This document shows positions 16,614 through 25,800 of a DNA stretch of 64,000 bases, one piece after another. Numbering within the stretch: the first letter of the stretch is position 1; every line of letters starts with the position of its first letter. A program made the position numbers and the translations under genes. The notes beneath the pieces were generated by a model. The model was not told the DNA's origin and made no database searches. It saw only the letters and a program-made list of their open reading frames with translations. Source of the DNA: Chloroflexota bacterium (GTDB lineage: Bacteria > Chloroflexota > UBA6077 > FW602-bin22 > CADDYW01); assembly GCA_021324795.1 (NCBI GenBank), contig JAJPIK010000023.1:1-64000 (forward strand). The letters run 5' to 3'.

Positions 16614-17303
16614 TCAGGGGCTGGGGGATCTCTGCACTTCTCCCCAAGCTCGAGCGAGGTCAGCCAGCATCGCGTCGCGTGCTGCCTCGTAATCCGGACC
16701 ACGCAGGCGAAGCAGATAGGCCGGGTGGTAAGTGGCCATGAGACGAGAGCCGTGAGGACCGGGAAACCAGCAACCACGCTCATCGCGCATCCGGAAGCCG
16801 GGGTGGATCAACGTTGACGCAGGGACGGCGCCCAGGCAAAGAATGACCTTCGGGCAGATGATGGAGATCTCGGCTTCCAGGATGTCACGGTCGCGGATGA
16901 TCTCGCTGACTCGCGGTGGACGATTCACCTGGTTGCGACAGCCCCCTCGGACCGGGCGGATCTTGACCACGTTGGTGATCCAAAGCTCGGATCGCGGAAT
17001 GCTCAAGCGGTCGAGGAGCCGATTGAGGACAGCGCCGGCCGGCCCCACGAAAGGACGCCCTGTCTCGACTTCTTCCTTGCCCGGCGCTTCGCCAACGAGC
17101 ATAAGGCGCGCTTCGAGATTTCCTTCGCCAAATACCTGCAGCCCCCGTTGCAGCGCCTCGACGCGGAGCGCGGCCATTTCCGAGCTGCGATCCGTGGGAG
17201 GAATCTGGCAAGGTGTATTTTCACTGGAGTGTGGCTGCATAGCATTAGTAGCTCGGCAAGATCCACGCCGTGCTCTTGAACCCGAGCCCTGAAGGCGCGA
17301 CAT
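16614..17303 (-). CDS. family 4-like uracil-DNA glycosylase lacking the iron-sulfur cysteines
   Basis: This protein is up to 229 residues long; an ATG at 17177 would give a more usual 187. Family 4 UDGs remove uracil from DNA. The active-site motif GEAPGKEEVETGRPFVG and the second motif MATYHPAYLLR are intact. Family 4 enzymes normally bind a 4Fe-4S cluster through four Cys: a CxxC before the FGEG strand, one in 'KCRPP', and one about 16 residues later. Here those positions read ALRVEALQRG, KIRPV and EIIRDRDIL, so all four are absent. Fold assignment is good; activity and cluster loss are inferred. It is divergent from the PBP gene. Confidence 0.78.
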   Translation of the reverse strand: MSRLQGSGSRARRGSCRATNAMQPHSSENTPCQIPPTDRSSEMAALRVEALQRGLQVFGEGNLEARLMLVGEAPGKEEVETGRPFVGPAGAVLNRLLDRLSIPRSELWITNVVKIRPVRGGCRNQVNRPPRVSEIIRDRDILEAEISIICPKVILCLGAVPASTLIHPGFRMRDERGCWFPGPHGSRLMATYHPAYLLRLRGPDYEAARDAMLADLARAWGEVQRSPSP

Positions 17304-17310
17304 CTCTATC

Positions 17311-17319
17311 TGCTATAAT
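17311..17319 (+). promoter_or_regulatory. extended -10 promoter giving a leaderless PBP transcript
   Basis: TGCTATAAT (17311-17319) is a perfect extended -10 element. The -7 to +1 distance puts transcription start about 2-3 nt before the ATG at 17329. No -35 hexamer lies at 17 bp and there is no Shine-Dalgarno. Confidence 0.7.
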
Positions 17320-17328
17320 CGTCCTGGT

Positions 17329-19830
17329 ATGACCAGACCGCCGCGCTCCCGTCCGAACGCGCTGATTCGATATAGCCGTCCTTATCGTCGAGAAGATGGC
17401 TTTCTCGGCTGGGTCGGCATTGGAATCCTCGGCACGATGTTGACGACGACGTTCGTCGTCAGTGTCTTGCTACTTGCCGTCTTCGGATTTCGCATTGCCA
17501 GCGCCATTTATAGCTACGCCACGCGGGATCTGCCCCCCGTTGACGAAGTCTTTTCGAAAAGCGAGTTCCAATCTGCCCTGATTTACGACCGGAAAGGGCG
17601 TTTGCTCTATGAGATGTTCGACCCACAAGGGGGGCGTCGGACGCCGGTCAAGCTCCAAGATGTCCCGCCGGTTCTGATCGATGCTACGTTGGCGACCGAG
17701 GATCCGAACTTTTACACGAATCCGGGCGTCGATCCGTTGGCGATCCTCCGGGCCCTGGCTCAGAACGTGGCGCATCAACGTTTGGAATCCGGGGCCAGCA
17801 CGATTACTCAGCAGCTCGTCCGCAACGTTCTCATGACGCCGCAAGAGCGACAGAGTCAGACCATCCAGCGGAAGGTCGAAGAGGCTATCCTCGCTTACCG
17901 GGTGACCGAGCGCTACAGTAAGGATGAAATCCTCGAGCGCTATCTGAACGAGATTAACTACGGAAATCTCTCGTATGGCGTCGAAGCGGCGAGTGAAGGT
18001 TACTTTGATAAGCCAGTCCAGCAGCTTACCTTGCCCGAAGCAGCGCTGATCGCTGGCTTGCCCCAGGCACCAGCGATTTATGATCCCTACCAGAACCCGA
18101 AGGCGGCGAAAGAACGCCAGCTCGAAGTTCTTGGTCTGATGGTCAAGCACGGTTACATTACCCAGGCCCAGGCCGATGCTGCCGCGGCTGTTCCGCTGAG
18201 GTACCACTCGGCGCCGACTCAGATGCAGGCGCCGCACTTCGTCACCTACGTTCAGTCGCTCCTGGAAGATCGCTACCCGCGGCAGCAATTGTACCAGGGT
18301 GGATTACGGATCTATACGTCACTTGATCTGGACCTCCAAAACAAGGCTCAACAGATCGTTCAACAAAGACTGGCTACGATCAAAGAAGATAACGCCAATA
18401 ACGCCGCGCTCGTCGCGATCGATCCTAAGACCGGCGAGATCTTGGCGATGGTCGGCAGTGCGAATTTCTACGATGACTCGATCCAAGGGCAGATCAACAT
18501 GGCGCTCGCCCAGCGGCAGCCGGGCTCGACCTTGAAGCCTTTCACTTACTTGTACGCCTTCGAGCATCACGAGGCAGCGCCAGCGAGCATTCTGAACGAC
18601 TCCCCGATTCAGTACTCGATGGGCGTCGGTCGGCCGCCCTACCAACCGCACGACGCCGACCTGCGGTTCCGGGGGCCGGTGACCGTCCGTCGAGCGTTGG
18701 CGAACTCCCTCAACGTGCCGGCGGTAGAGATGCTCAATCAGATCGGCATCAACTCGCTACTTCAGACCTTGCATCTCTTTGGCATCACCACCCTCCAGCA
18801 GCCGGCGAGCTACTATGGCCTGGCCCTCACTTTGGGCGGTGGCCAGGTGCGCTTGCTTGATCTCGCCTTCGCTTACGCCACTCTGGCAAACGGGGGGGTG
18901 CAGATAGGAGAACCGGTCCCGAGCGCTCAGCCTGGTCAAAGTCAACTCGCGCCCGTCGCGATTCTGAAGATTACTGATGCCAACGGAAAAGTGCTCTACA
19001 ACTACCAGCCCCCCAGCGGGATTCGCTTGGCGAGCCCGCAGGCTACCTGGCTGATTACCGACATTCTTGCCGACGATAATGCGCGGGCCGAGACGTTTGG
19101 AGCGCACTCTTACCTCGAGATCAACCGCCCCGCTGCGGTAAAAACCGGCACGACCGAAGAGTTTCAAGATTCCTGGACGCTCGGTTACACGCCGCAACTC
19201 GTCGTTGGGGTTTGGGTTGGCAATGCGAATGACCAGCCGATGAAGAACGTTTTCGGCGCGCGGGGCGCCGGGCTGATCTGGCACGAATTCATGGAAACGG
19301 CCTTGCAGGGAACACCGGTCCTGCCATTCACCCGACCATCTGGACTGGTCCAGGCGACGGTCGATGCCCAGACCGGGCTCAGACCGGTGCCAGGGCGGCC
19401 GACGGTTACTGACTGGTTCATCGAAGGGACATTGCCGACCGCGTCGGCTCCTCTACCGACACCCACGCCTGTCCCGACGATGCCGCCCACGGCAACTCCG
19501 GTGCTGCGTCTACCGACTTCAACACCAACATCTTTGCCATTGCCCACTTTGGTCCCTGTCCCGACGCACGCGACGCCAGTGACGGTCCCAAGCAATCCGA
19601 ATTTCGTCGTGGTGCCCAACTTCGTCGGGATGCCGGAAGCCGCTGCCCAGCGGTTGATCAACGAATCGGGATTATCGACGACCTACATCAACTACCAAAC
19701 GATCGACGAGGTGCCGGATCGCAGCTACTTCCTCTCGATCCCCCCAGGGGCGGTTTTGAGTCAACTGCCCCCGGCTGGCTCTCAGGTCCCCAAGGGAACG
19801 CGGGTCTTCCTCGCGGTCAGGAAGAAATGA
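17329..19830 (+). CDS. class A penicillin-binding protein (PBP1A-type) with C-terminal PASTA domain
   Basis: This 833-residue bifunctional cell-wall synthase has a cytoplasmic basic N-terminus and one transmembrane segment (about 28-50). A GT51 glycosyltransferase domain follows, with ATEDPNFYTNPGVDP and GASTITQQLVRN. The transpeptidase domain has the SxxK nucleophile in PGSTLKPF near 403, SLN in ANSLNVP and KTGT near 605. A Pro/Thr/Val linker (about 700-765) leads to one PASTA-like repeat (about 765-833, VVPNFVGMPEAAAQRL). The usual ED..F..H.G motif has Asn in place of His. It polymerises and crosslinks peptidoglycan. Confidence 0.93.
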   Translation: MTRPPRSRPNALIRYSRPYRREDGFLGWVGIGILGTMLTTTFVVSVLLLAVFGFRIASAIYSYATRDLPPVDEVFSKSEFQSALIYDRKGRLLYEMFDPQGGRRTPVKLQDVPPVLIDATLATEDPNFYTNPGVDPLAILRALAQNVAHQRLESGASTITQQLVRNVLMTPQERQSQTIQRKVEEAILAYRVTERYSKDEILERYLNEINYGNLSYGVEAASEGYFDKPVQQLTLPEAALIAGLPQAPAIYDPYQNPKAAKERQLEVLGLMVKHGYITQAQADAAAAVPLRYHSAPTQMQAPHFVTYVQSLLEDRYPRQQLYQGGLRIYTSLDLDLQNKAQQIVQQRLATIKEDNANNAALVAIDPKTGEILAMVGSANFYDDSIQGQINMALAQRQPGSTLKPFTYLYAFEHHEAAPASILNDSPIQYSMGVGRPPYQPHDADLRFRGPVTVRRALANSLNVPAVEMLNQIGINSLLQTLHLFGITTLQQPASYYGLALTLGGGQVRLLDLAFAYATLANGGVQIGEPVPSAQPGQSQLAPVAILKITDANGKVLYNYQPPSGIRLASPQATWLITDILADDNARAETFGAHSYLEINRPAAVKTGTTEEFQDSWTLGYTPQLVVGVWVGNANDQPMKNVFGARGAGLIWHEFMETALQGTPVLPFTRPSGLVQATVDAQTGLRPVPGRPTVTDWFIEGTLPTASAPLPTPTPVPTMPPTATPVLRLPTSTPTSLPLPTLVPVPTHATPVTVPSNPNFVVVPNFVGMPEAAAQRLINESGLSTTYINYQTIDEVPDRSYFLSIPPGAVLSQLPPAGSQVPKGTRVFLAVRKK

Positions 19831-19866
19831 GCGTGTCATGTGACGGACCAGCGACCTCATCCACGG

Positions 19867-19885
19867 AGCCACGACTCGCGTGGCT
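19867..19885. terminator. short hairpin between convergent genes
   Basis: AGCCACG (19867-19873) pairs with CGTGGCT (19879-19885) around a 5-nt loop. It lies between the PBP stop and the stop of the minus-strand secreted protein gene. The stem is only 7 bp and no T-run follows. Confidence 0.4.
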
Positions 19886-20747
19886 ACCGTGCGCCCGCCA
19901 TGCTGCTGGGGTGCCGCATGGTTGCACTGCCGATCGCGTCGATTTCGCCGTGAGTCTTCAAACTCTGACTAGAGATCAAGGCGGATGACGTGTTGAATTG
20001 CCATGCTTGAGCCGGCGCCGTGCCATCCGCGTAGTCGTTTCGCGCTTGGACGTACCAAGCGTAACTGGTGTTGGCTAGGAGCGGCCCGATGGTGATGCTT
20101 GGGCCAGAGACGTAGGCAAAGTCGAACGACGTTGATGCGTTGGCCGGATACCAGACGACGAGATAATCGATCACATTGCTTACTGTTGTCCATTGAAGGG
20201 TGACCGAGTTCGGTGGAACAACTGTCCCGTTTAGGGGCAGCGAGAGGTCCGGTGGAGGAAGCAAAGTGCCACCAGGAGGGCCCGATGTGAGTGACCAGAT
20301 TGCCGAGTAGGGGCCTTGCTGGTTGCCACAGATGACAAACACCCGCCAGTAATAGACGGTTGACGGGTTCAGATTCCCAGGCAGTCGGGTCCCGCCGTTG
20401 GTCCAAATTGCCGACGATGGACCGAAGCTGATGCTCGCGACCAGCGAGGTATCACTGAAAGACGGATCGGTCGCGACCTCGAGAACCATGCCCGTAGCGT
20501 TTAGGTCGAGGACCGGGGTCCATTGGAATAGCGGGACGAGAGTATTCAGCGAACTGCCGTTCTTCGGTCCGCTGAGCGTCGGTGGAACCGAGCAGGATGG
20601 AGCGCTGAAGACCAGCGGGAGAAAGATGGTTGTCGTGGTTTGGGGCGACGCCGAACTCGACGTGGCCGGGGAAGCAATGGTCACGGTGAGAATCAGGGTG
20701 ATACCAGCGGCAACGGCGAGGATAGTGGCAAGAGCGGCTCTGATCAT
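19884..20747 (-). CDS. secreted fibronectin type III-like protein
   Basis: This 287-residue protein starts at ATG 20747 with AGGAG 6 nt upstream. A signal peptide (about 1-30) is followed by a short Ser/Thr stretch and an IFLPLVF patch. Two fibronectin/Ig-like beta-sandwich units follow (about 52-150 and 160-255). Each has a 'P.L..P.NGS' start, an F/LQWTPV or LQWTTV strand and a 'Y.W.V' strand (YYWRVFVICG, YAWYVQARND). The C-terminal 30 residues look disordered. No catalytic site is visible, so a surface or matrix binding role is likely. Its promoter region shares a conserved element with the 28272 gene. Confidence 0.75.
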   Translation of the reverse strand: MIRAALATILAVAAGITLILTVTIASPATSSSASPQTTTTIFLPLVFSAPSCSVPPTLSGPKNGSSLNTLVPLFQWTPVLDLNATGMVLEVATDPSFSDTSLVASISFGPSSAIWTNGGTRLPGNLNPSTVYYWRVFVICGNQQGPYSAIWSLTSGPPGGTLLPPPDLSLPLNGTVVPPNSVTLQWTTVSNVIDYLVVWYPANASTSFDFAYVSGPSITIGPLLANTSYAWYVQARNDYADGTAPAQAWQFNTSSALISSQSLKTHGEIDAIGSATMRHPSSMAGAR

Positions 20748-20901
20748 GATTACTCCTGATAACGGGACTCGGACGGCACTGTCCTCTCCGAATCCACGCT
20801 GATGGATGAAGGAGTCGGGGCCCGAAACGAACATGGTCGCGGCACTCGTGTCGATGCAATGCTTTCCAGGCGGACAGCGATCGCCTGGTTGGCACCAGCG
20901 G

Positions 20902-20964
20902 AATCAAGGATAGACAGGAAAAGCGCGCTTGAATATCACCCTGAGTGGGATGGTTTTGTCACCC
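20902..20964 (-). promoter_or_regulatory. conserved upstream element, copy A
   Basis: The element contains GCTTGAATATCACCCTG (20927-20943, plus-strand reading), an AAGnATAG block 13 bp to one side and TTTTGTCACCC (20954-20964) 10 bp to the other. Copy B at 28590-28651 has the same blocks with identical spacing. On the minus strand this reads as two GGGTGnnA boxes 23 bp apart upstream of a TATCCT -10-like hexamer for the 20747 gene. Confidence 0.65.
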
Positions 20965-21020
20965 AAGCGATGACAAAACCTTTGCCCCAGGGCGACGGAT
21001 GTTGTCATCGCTTGGGTGAC
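20958..21020. terminator. 19-bp perfect hairpin
   Basis: Arms 20958-20976 and 21002-21020 pair perfectly around a 25-nt loop. It lies 25 bp beyond the stop of the 21617 gene, so on the minus strand it may end that transcript. One arm also contains the GTCACCC box of the conserved element. Confidence 0.6.
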
Positions 21021-21044
21021 AGCCTTTCCACTGCAGGTCCCCTT

Positions 21045-21617
21045 TCAGGATTCCTGGCAATAGACGACACGGTGTCCGGTGTCGGTGTGATAGACGTAGG
21101 TCTTGTCGGCTACCTGGAGGAGAATGGTGTAGCCCGGCGTTACCATCTGCGCATAGATGGCGCCGTTCCGCGGATGGCCGAGCGAGCTGTCCGCCCACGT
21201 GACGCTTCTCACCTGAAGGACTTCGATTTGGTCCGGCGGGATGCCGATTCGAGCGGCGAGATCTTCCTTGGCGAGATGGAGGACGCGCATCTCCTGAGCG
21301 GGAGATGGTGGCTTGTGCCAGAACTCCTGTCCGCTAGCTAGCTTGGTCGGCGCTGGGTCTGGCGAACGCCAATAGGCGGTGCCCGAGGATGGTGATGGAC
21401 GTGGAAGATCGACGGCCGCCGGCTGGGGGTGGCGAAACGTGATTGCTCCCGCCGCGTGGCCACTGGCCACGCGGACCGCCAGTCGAGGTGGCGAACTGGC
21501 GGTCGTGGACACTCCCTCGGCGTAGGATGGAAGTACCTGGAAGACGGTCAGAGTCAGACCAAATATGGTTGAGATGGCGATGACTGAAATCCCGCGAATG
21601 GCTTTCGTGCTGAACAC
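21045..21617 (-). CDS. secreted protein with C-terminal small beta domain
   Basis: This 190-residue protein has an N-terminal signal peptide (about 1-33, cleavage near SYAEG). A Pro/Ser-rich low-complexity part (about 35-105) is followed by a conserved-looking C-terminal domain. That domain reads LAKEDLAARIGIPPDQIEVLQVRSVTW only in part; later parts are DSSLGHPRNG, TPGYTILLQV and YVYHTDTGHRVVYC. I recall similar domains with 'DSSLGCP' in many secreted bacterial proteins; here His replaces that Cys. Function is unknown. It belongs to the minus-strand secreted-protein run. Confidence 0.65.
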   Translation of the reverse strand: MFSTKAIRGISVIAISTIFGLTLTVFQVLPSYAEGVSTTASSPPRLAVRVASGHAAGAITFRHPQPAAVDLPRPSPSSGTAYWRSPDPAPTKLASGQEFWHKPPSPAQEMRVLHLAKEDLAARIGIPPDQIEVLQVRSVTWADSSLGHPRNGAIYAQMVTPGYTILLQVADKTYVYHTDTGHRVVYCQES

Positions 21618-21686
21618 AGCCTCTTCCCTCCTTGATCTCGCCTCAATCTCGACGCACGTGGCGTTTATCTTTGGCGATCAATCGCT

Positions 21687-21893
21687 CTACTGGCTAGCGC
21701 GCCAAGCTTGAATCTCGTTGAGCAATCTGAGTGCATCGATCTCGAGCGCCTCGGCTAGACGCGCAAGGTTCTTGGGCCGAATCCCTGCTCCTCGCTCCCA
21801 CGCTTGAACGGTGTTGGTGCTGACGCCAACACGCTCCGCCAACTCAGCCTGCGTCCATCCCTTCGCGGTTCGGTAGCGCCGAATCGGATGCAA
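21687..21893 (-). CDS. small XRE-family helix-turn-helix regulator
   Basis: The HTH reads KGWTQAELAERVGVSTNTVQ with an invariant-looking AWERG turn, then an ARLAEALEIDALRLL helix. I place the start at TTG 21893, giving 68 residues, because the frame upstream runs into the preceding TPR gene and shows no regulator sequence. The start is uncertain because no good ribosome site is visible. It may regulate the surrounding secreted-protein genes; that is inference from position. Confidence 0.6.
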   Translation of the reverse strand: MHPIRRYRTAKGWTQAELAERVGVSTNTVQAWERGAGIRPKNLARLAEALEIDALRLLNEIQAWRASQ

Positions 21894-21913
21894 CGGTGAC
21901 CATCTTCCTCGAC

Positions 21914-22870
21914 TCAGCCCGGGCTCGACGGGCCTTTGCTCGGCGTCGTGCCTTCGGCGGACTGCAGATCGTTGATCCATCTCTCGATCTCGGTTCGGTC
22001 TGCCACCTTGGGAACGAGCGATAAGTACGCCCGGTAGTCGACAATGGCGTTTGAAAACTGCCCGAGGTCGGTGTTCGCGACGCCGCGTGCACGTAGGGCC
22101 CAGACGGTCCACCGGTCTGGTTTGTCGCTCTGGTCGATGACCTTGGTAAGATCAGAGATAGCACCCGCCGGCTCTCCTTTCCAAAGGTAGGCGATGCCGC
22201 GCCCTACCCGACACGAGCGATCGTCGGGCACGAGGCTGAGGGCGTGGGTGTAATCGGCGATCGCTTCGTCGTACTGTCCGAGGTGCAGTCTGCTATCCGC
22301 GCGCCAGCAATAGAGAATGCCAACGTCCGGTGCTCCCTCGATCGCCGCGGTAAGATCGTTCACCGCCTTGGCATAATCTCCGTCCTGCCGCGCGGCGAGC
22401 ACCTTGGCGAACAATGCTCCACCGGGCGCCGGCGAAAGCGAAAACGGCTGAGTCACTGCCCATGCGAGTAAGGTGTTCTGATCGCGGAAGAGACCGGCGG
22501 CCAGTGTCAGTGTATGCACGCCCGGGCTAGGCCGGTAGGTTGCCGTCAAGTGGATCTGGCTGCTTCCCGAGGATACCCAGGTACCATCTGACGAGTCCGT
22601 GGTCGAGGTGTTCGAGCTATCCTCGAAAACGAAGAGGAGGAAGAACGCTCGCGGCGCAGTCTGTAACCGATAATCGACGATCGCCTCGAAGCTGACCGGC
22701 CCTTCGGCGCTTGCGTTTGTCGGTCTGGCAGCGCTGACTTTGGTTAGCTGCACGATATCACCCGAGGGTGTCTCGCTAGCTGCTATTGCACTGGATACGC
22801 CGGTCGATCCGAGCCAGAGTGTCAGAGCGACGACGATAAGGAGCCGAGTGATCCGAGCCCGTCCAAGCAT
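21914..22870 (-). CDS. secreted TPR-repeat protein
   Basis: This 318-residue protein starts at ATG 22870 with GGAGG upstream. A signal peptide (about 1-32) is followed by a beta-rich domain (about 35-145). Three or four tetratricopeptide repeats then follow (about 155-300): QDGDYAKAVNDLTAAIEGAP, LGQYDEAIADYTHALSLVP, KGEPAGAISDLTKVI and LGQFSNAIVDYRAYLSLVP. TPRs mediate protein contacts. It begins 16 bp after the giant repeat protein gene, so the two are probably co-transcribed and may interact outside the membrane. Confidence 0.75.
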   Translation of the reverse strand: MLGRARITRLLIVVALTLWLGSTGVSSAIAASETPSGDIVQLTKVSAARPTNASAEGPVSFEAIVDYRLQTAPRAFFLLFVFEDSSNTSTTDSSDGTWVSSGSSQIHLTATYRPSPGVHTLTLAAGLFRDQNTLLAWAVTQPFSLSPAPGGALFAKVLAARQDGDYAKAVNDLTAAIEGAPDVGILYCWRADSRLHLGQYDEAIADYTHALSLVPDDRSCRVGRGIAYLWKGEPAGAISDLTKVIDQSDKPDRWTVWALRARGVANTDLGQFSNAIVDYRAYLSLVPKVADRTEIERWINDLQSAEGTTPSKGPSSPG

Positions 22871-22886
22871 GAACGTCCTCCATTAA

Positions 22887-25800
22887 TCAAGGTAGATGAA
22901 TCAGGAAAAGCGATGACTTGACAAGGGCGACCAGCCATAGGCGCCGTCGCCAGCCGAATCTGATGGCCGCGAGCGCCATGGCGAGGAGGATGCCCGCGAC
23001 AATGAAAGTAGTCGTTGGTTTATCACGGGACGAGGCTGGCACTGCTAAGGGCTCGGGCCGGACTGTCGTCACCACCGGCGCAGTCGCCTGTCCCGGGAGG
23101 CTCTCTGCCACGTCTGATCTGGAAATCACTTGATCGGGCGGTGTTGTCCTAGTAACTAGCCGAGCCCCCGGCATCGGTGCCTCGCTCGGTTCGCCGATGA
23201 TCGCCAGGGTGTCCATCTCGGTCGCAGTTTGACCGTTTTGTCGACTCACAGGTTGGCCGCGGTAAGTCGGAAGCCGTGGCCGGGGCATAAGTGGCAGACC
23301 GGGATCGGGCAGTGTCGACCACAGGGTGACGTCAGTCAGCAAGTTGCCCGATCCGGCCTGTGGCTGACCGTTGGTAGACGAGCCAAGTGAGCCGATCGTA
23401 CTTTCTGGTCCGCCAGACCCGCCGTTGTCCGTGCTCGGTGCTGGCACCCGATGGAGAATAATGATGCCACTTCCCTGGGGGGATGCCCTGGAGGGCAGCA
23501 CCGCTACGCCACTGGGGATTGGCTTCGGTGCGGATCCTTGCGCTGAGATTTGCGGTGGGATCGGAATCGGCCCGGTCGATGCGCCGCCTGAGACCACGCT
23601 GGTCTGTCCTCGGGTCTGGACCAGATAGTCGGCCGTGTTGGTTGCCGTGCGCTTCAGGCTGCCCGGGGTGGAGGCTACGCTTCCTTGCTGATTAGTCGCG
23701 TAGACCGTCGTCTCGACACTGCTGGTCTGGGCATTGCCGGTCCTCGATCTGGTGAGAGGGCCGTTAAACGCTCTGCCGGAAAGGGTATCAGACGGTAGGG
23801 GGGCTGTAGTCATTGTTCCGATGGTTGACCCCGGGCTCGCTGAATCGGCGGCCGTGCCCCCATTGTTCGAGGCTGAAGCGGGAGATAGCGCGCTGCTGCT
23901 CGCCAGGGCTTGACCAGTACTAGCCGACGCTTGACCGGTGTTAGCGAGCTGGGTGCCCAAGACGACGTAGACGTCGATCGGCGCGTAGTTGGAGCCGGTG
24001 ACGTCGATGGAGACGTCAGAAGACAAGTCGATCTGATTCTGAGCTTGCAAGCCGATCGCCTGGGCAGAACCACTCGTGGCAGAGGTGGTCAGGCCAATCG
24101 GCGCGGTCAAGGCTGCCCCGGATGGTCTGCCAGTGTCGCCGGGAATGGCGGGGTAGGAGGTCGCTCGGGCGCTGCCCGAGAGTGCCGAGCCAATGCCTCG
24201 GTTGGCGATGTTCACGACGAGCTGAACCAGCACCTGAATCGGGTTAAAGTTGTTGCCATTTACCAGAACAGACGCGGATGAGCTCAAATTTACCTGGTTG
24301 GTCACGGTAGCGCCGGTCGCTCCCACGTCACCGCTGATTGCCAGGGCCGACCCGGGGACGACGTTGCTACCGGGCGAGGCTGACTGTGAGGATGTCATCG
24401 GCGTTCCGCTGGTCGCTGCGGCGATGCCCGATTGGGTCTCTGCGTCACCCCAGTTGATGAGTGCGCTGATGGTCTGGACGATGACGTGAATGATCCCGAA
24501 GTTGGACCCGCCGATGTGGACGTTCACGTTCGCGCTGGTGTTTACCGAGTTCTGAGCTTGCAGTCCGACTGCGCTCGCGCTCCCGCTACTGGCATGGACT
24601 ATGCTTGGAAGGCCCTTGGTAGGTGTCTGCCCCGCCGCCCCTTCACCACTGCCGTTCGCGGGCGGGCAGCTATTGCCGATGCAGGCATCAGTGCTGATGC
24701 TGGTAGCTTGGCCACTGTTTGTGATCGTCGCGTTACCATACTGGGTAATGCTCACCGGGCCGGTCGGTCCATTCACCGTGCTACTCAGGGCGCCGCGCGA
24801 GACGTTCGATACGCTGAGGCCGGTGCTTGATAGGTTGTTACTACGCACGATTCCCGGCTGGCGTGCGAGAGGTGGTGTAATTGCCAAACGCGGGTTCGCG
24901 TTGACCACCGCTGATGCTTGGAGGGTCTGCCCCTTCGCGACAGTGGAGAGTGCTGCTCCGGAGACCGCACGGGCACCCGCGCTATTGGTGATGGCGACGC
25001 CATTCGTGGACTGGACGCTGATGTCGGCGTGGTTCGAGCCATTGACGAGGACCGCGGCCCGTGCGATGTTAGTCAGGTTGTTCTGAGCAATGAGCCCGAT
25101 AGCAAAGGCGCTCCCCGAGTTGGCTCGTGGCATGGCACTCGACCCGTTGGAGAATGTACTGGTCCCGCCGGTAACGGCAACGTCCTGCACGTTGCTCAGG
25201 CCAGATTGAGCAATCGCGGCACCCCGGTCGTTGATCGCCGCGCTGTTCGAATTCTGAACGACCGCGGCGCCCTCACCGCCACCAGTCACGATTACGGACG
25301 TCTGGACGTTCGCAAGACTCGTCTGGTCCTGCACCCCGCTTGCTGCGGCGATGCCGCTGCTGGTCGTCGTCATGGACGTATCGGTCGCACAGGTAACAAC
25401 TCGAGAGTTGGTGCCAGGGGGAGAACAGGGCACGGCGGCCACCGGACGATTCGGCGTCGGACTCGCCGGAGCTGGCGGAGTAGGATCGGCCAAGACCGTG
25501 CGCGTTGGCGAGGTCGTGGCCTGGGGTAAAGGAGTAACTTCGGATCTTGGTACCTCGGTGGCAGTCGTCGTCATTTTCGGATTCACCGTGGTCATCGCGA
25601 CCGTCACTGCCTTCGGCGTCGATTGAGCGGACAGGGTGGTGCCGGCCGGCTTAGCGGTGGGGCTCGACGGCTGGGCGGTCGACGTGCTTCTCGGCTTGGC
25701 GGTCGAGGACAGGTGAGCCGTTGCGACAGAGGTGGGATCCACGACCGGCGCTGGCGTCGCGTTGGTTTTGGCCGAGGTGTTTAAGGCCGTGCCTTGCGAC

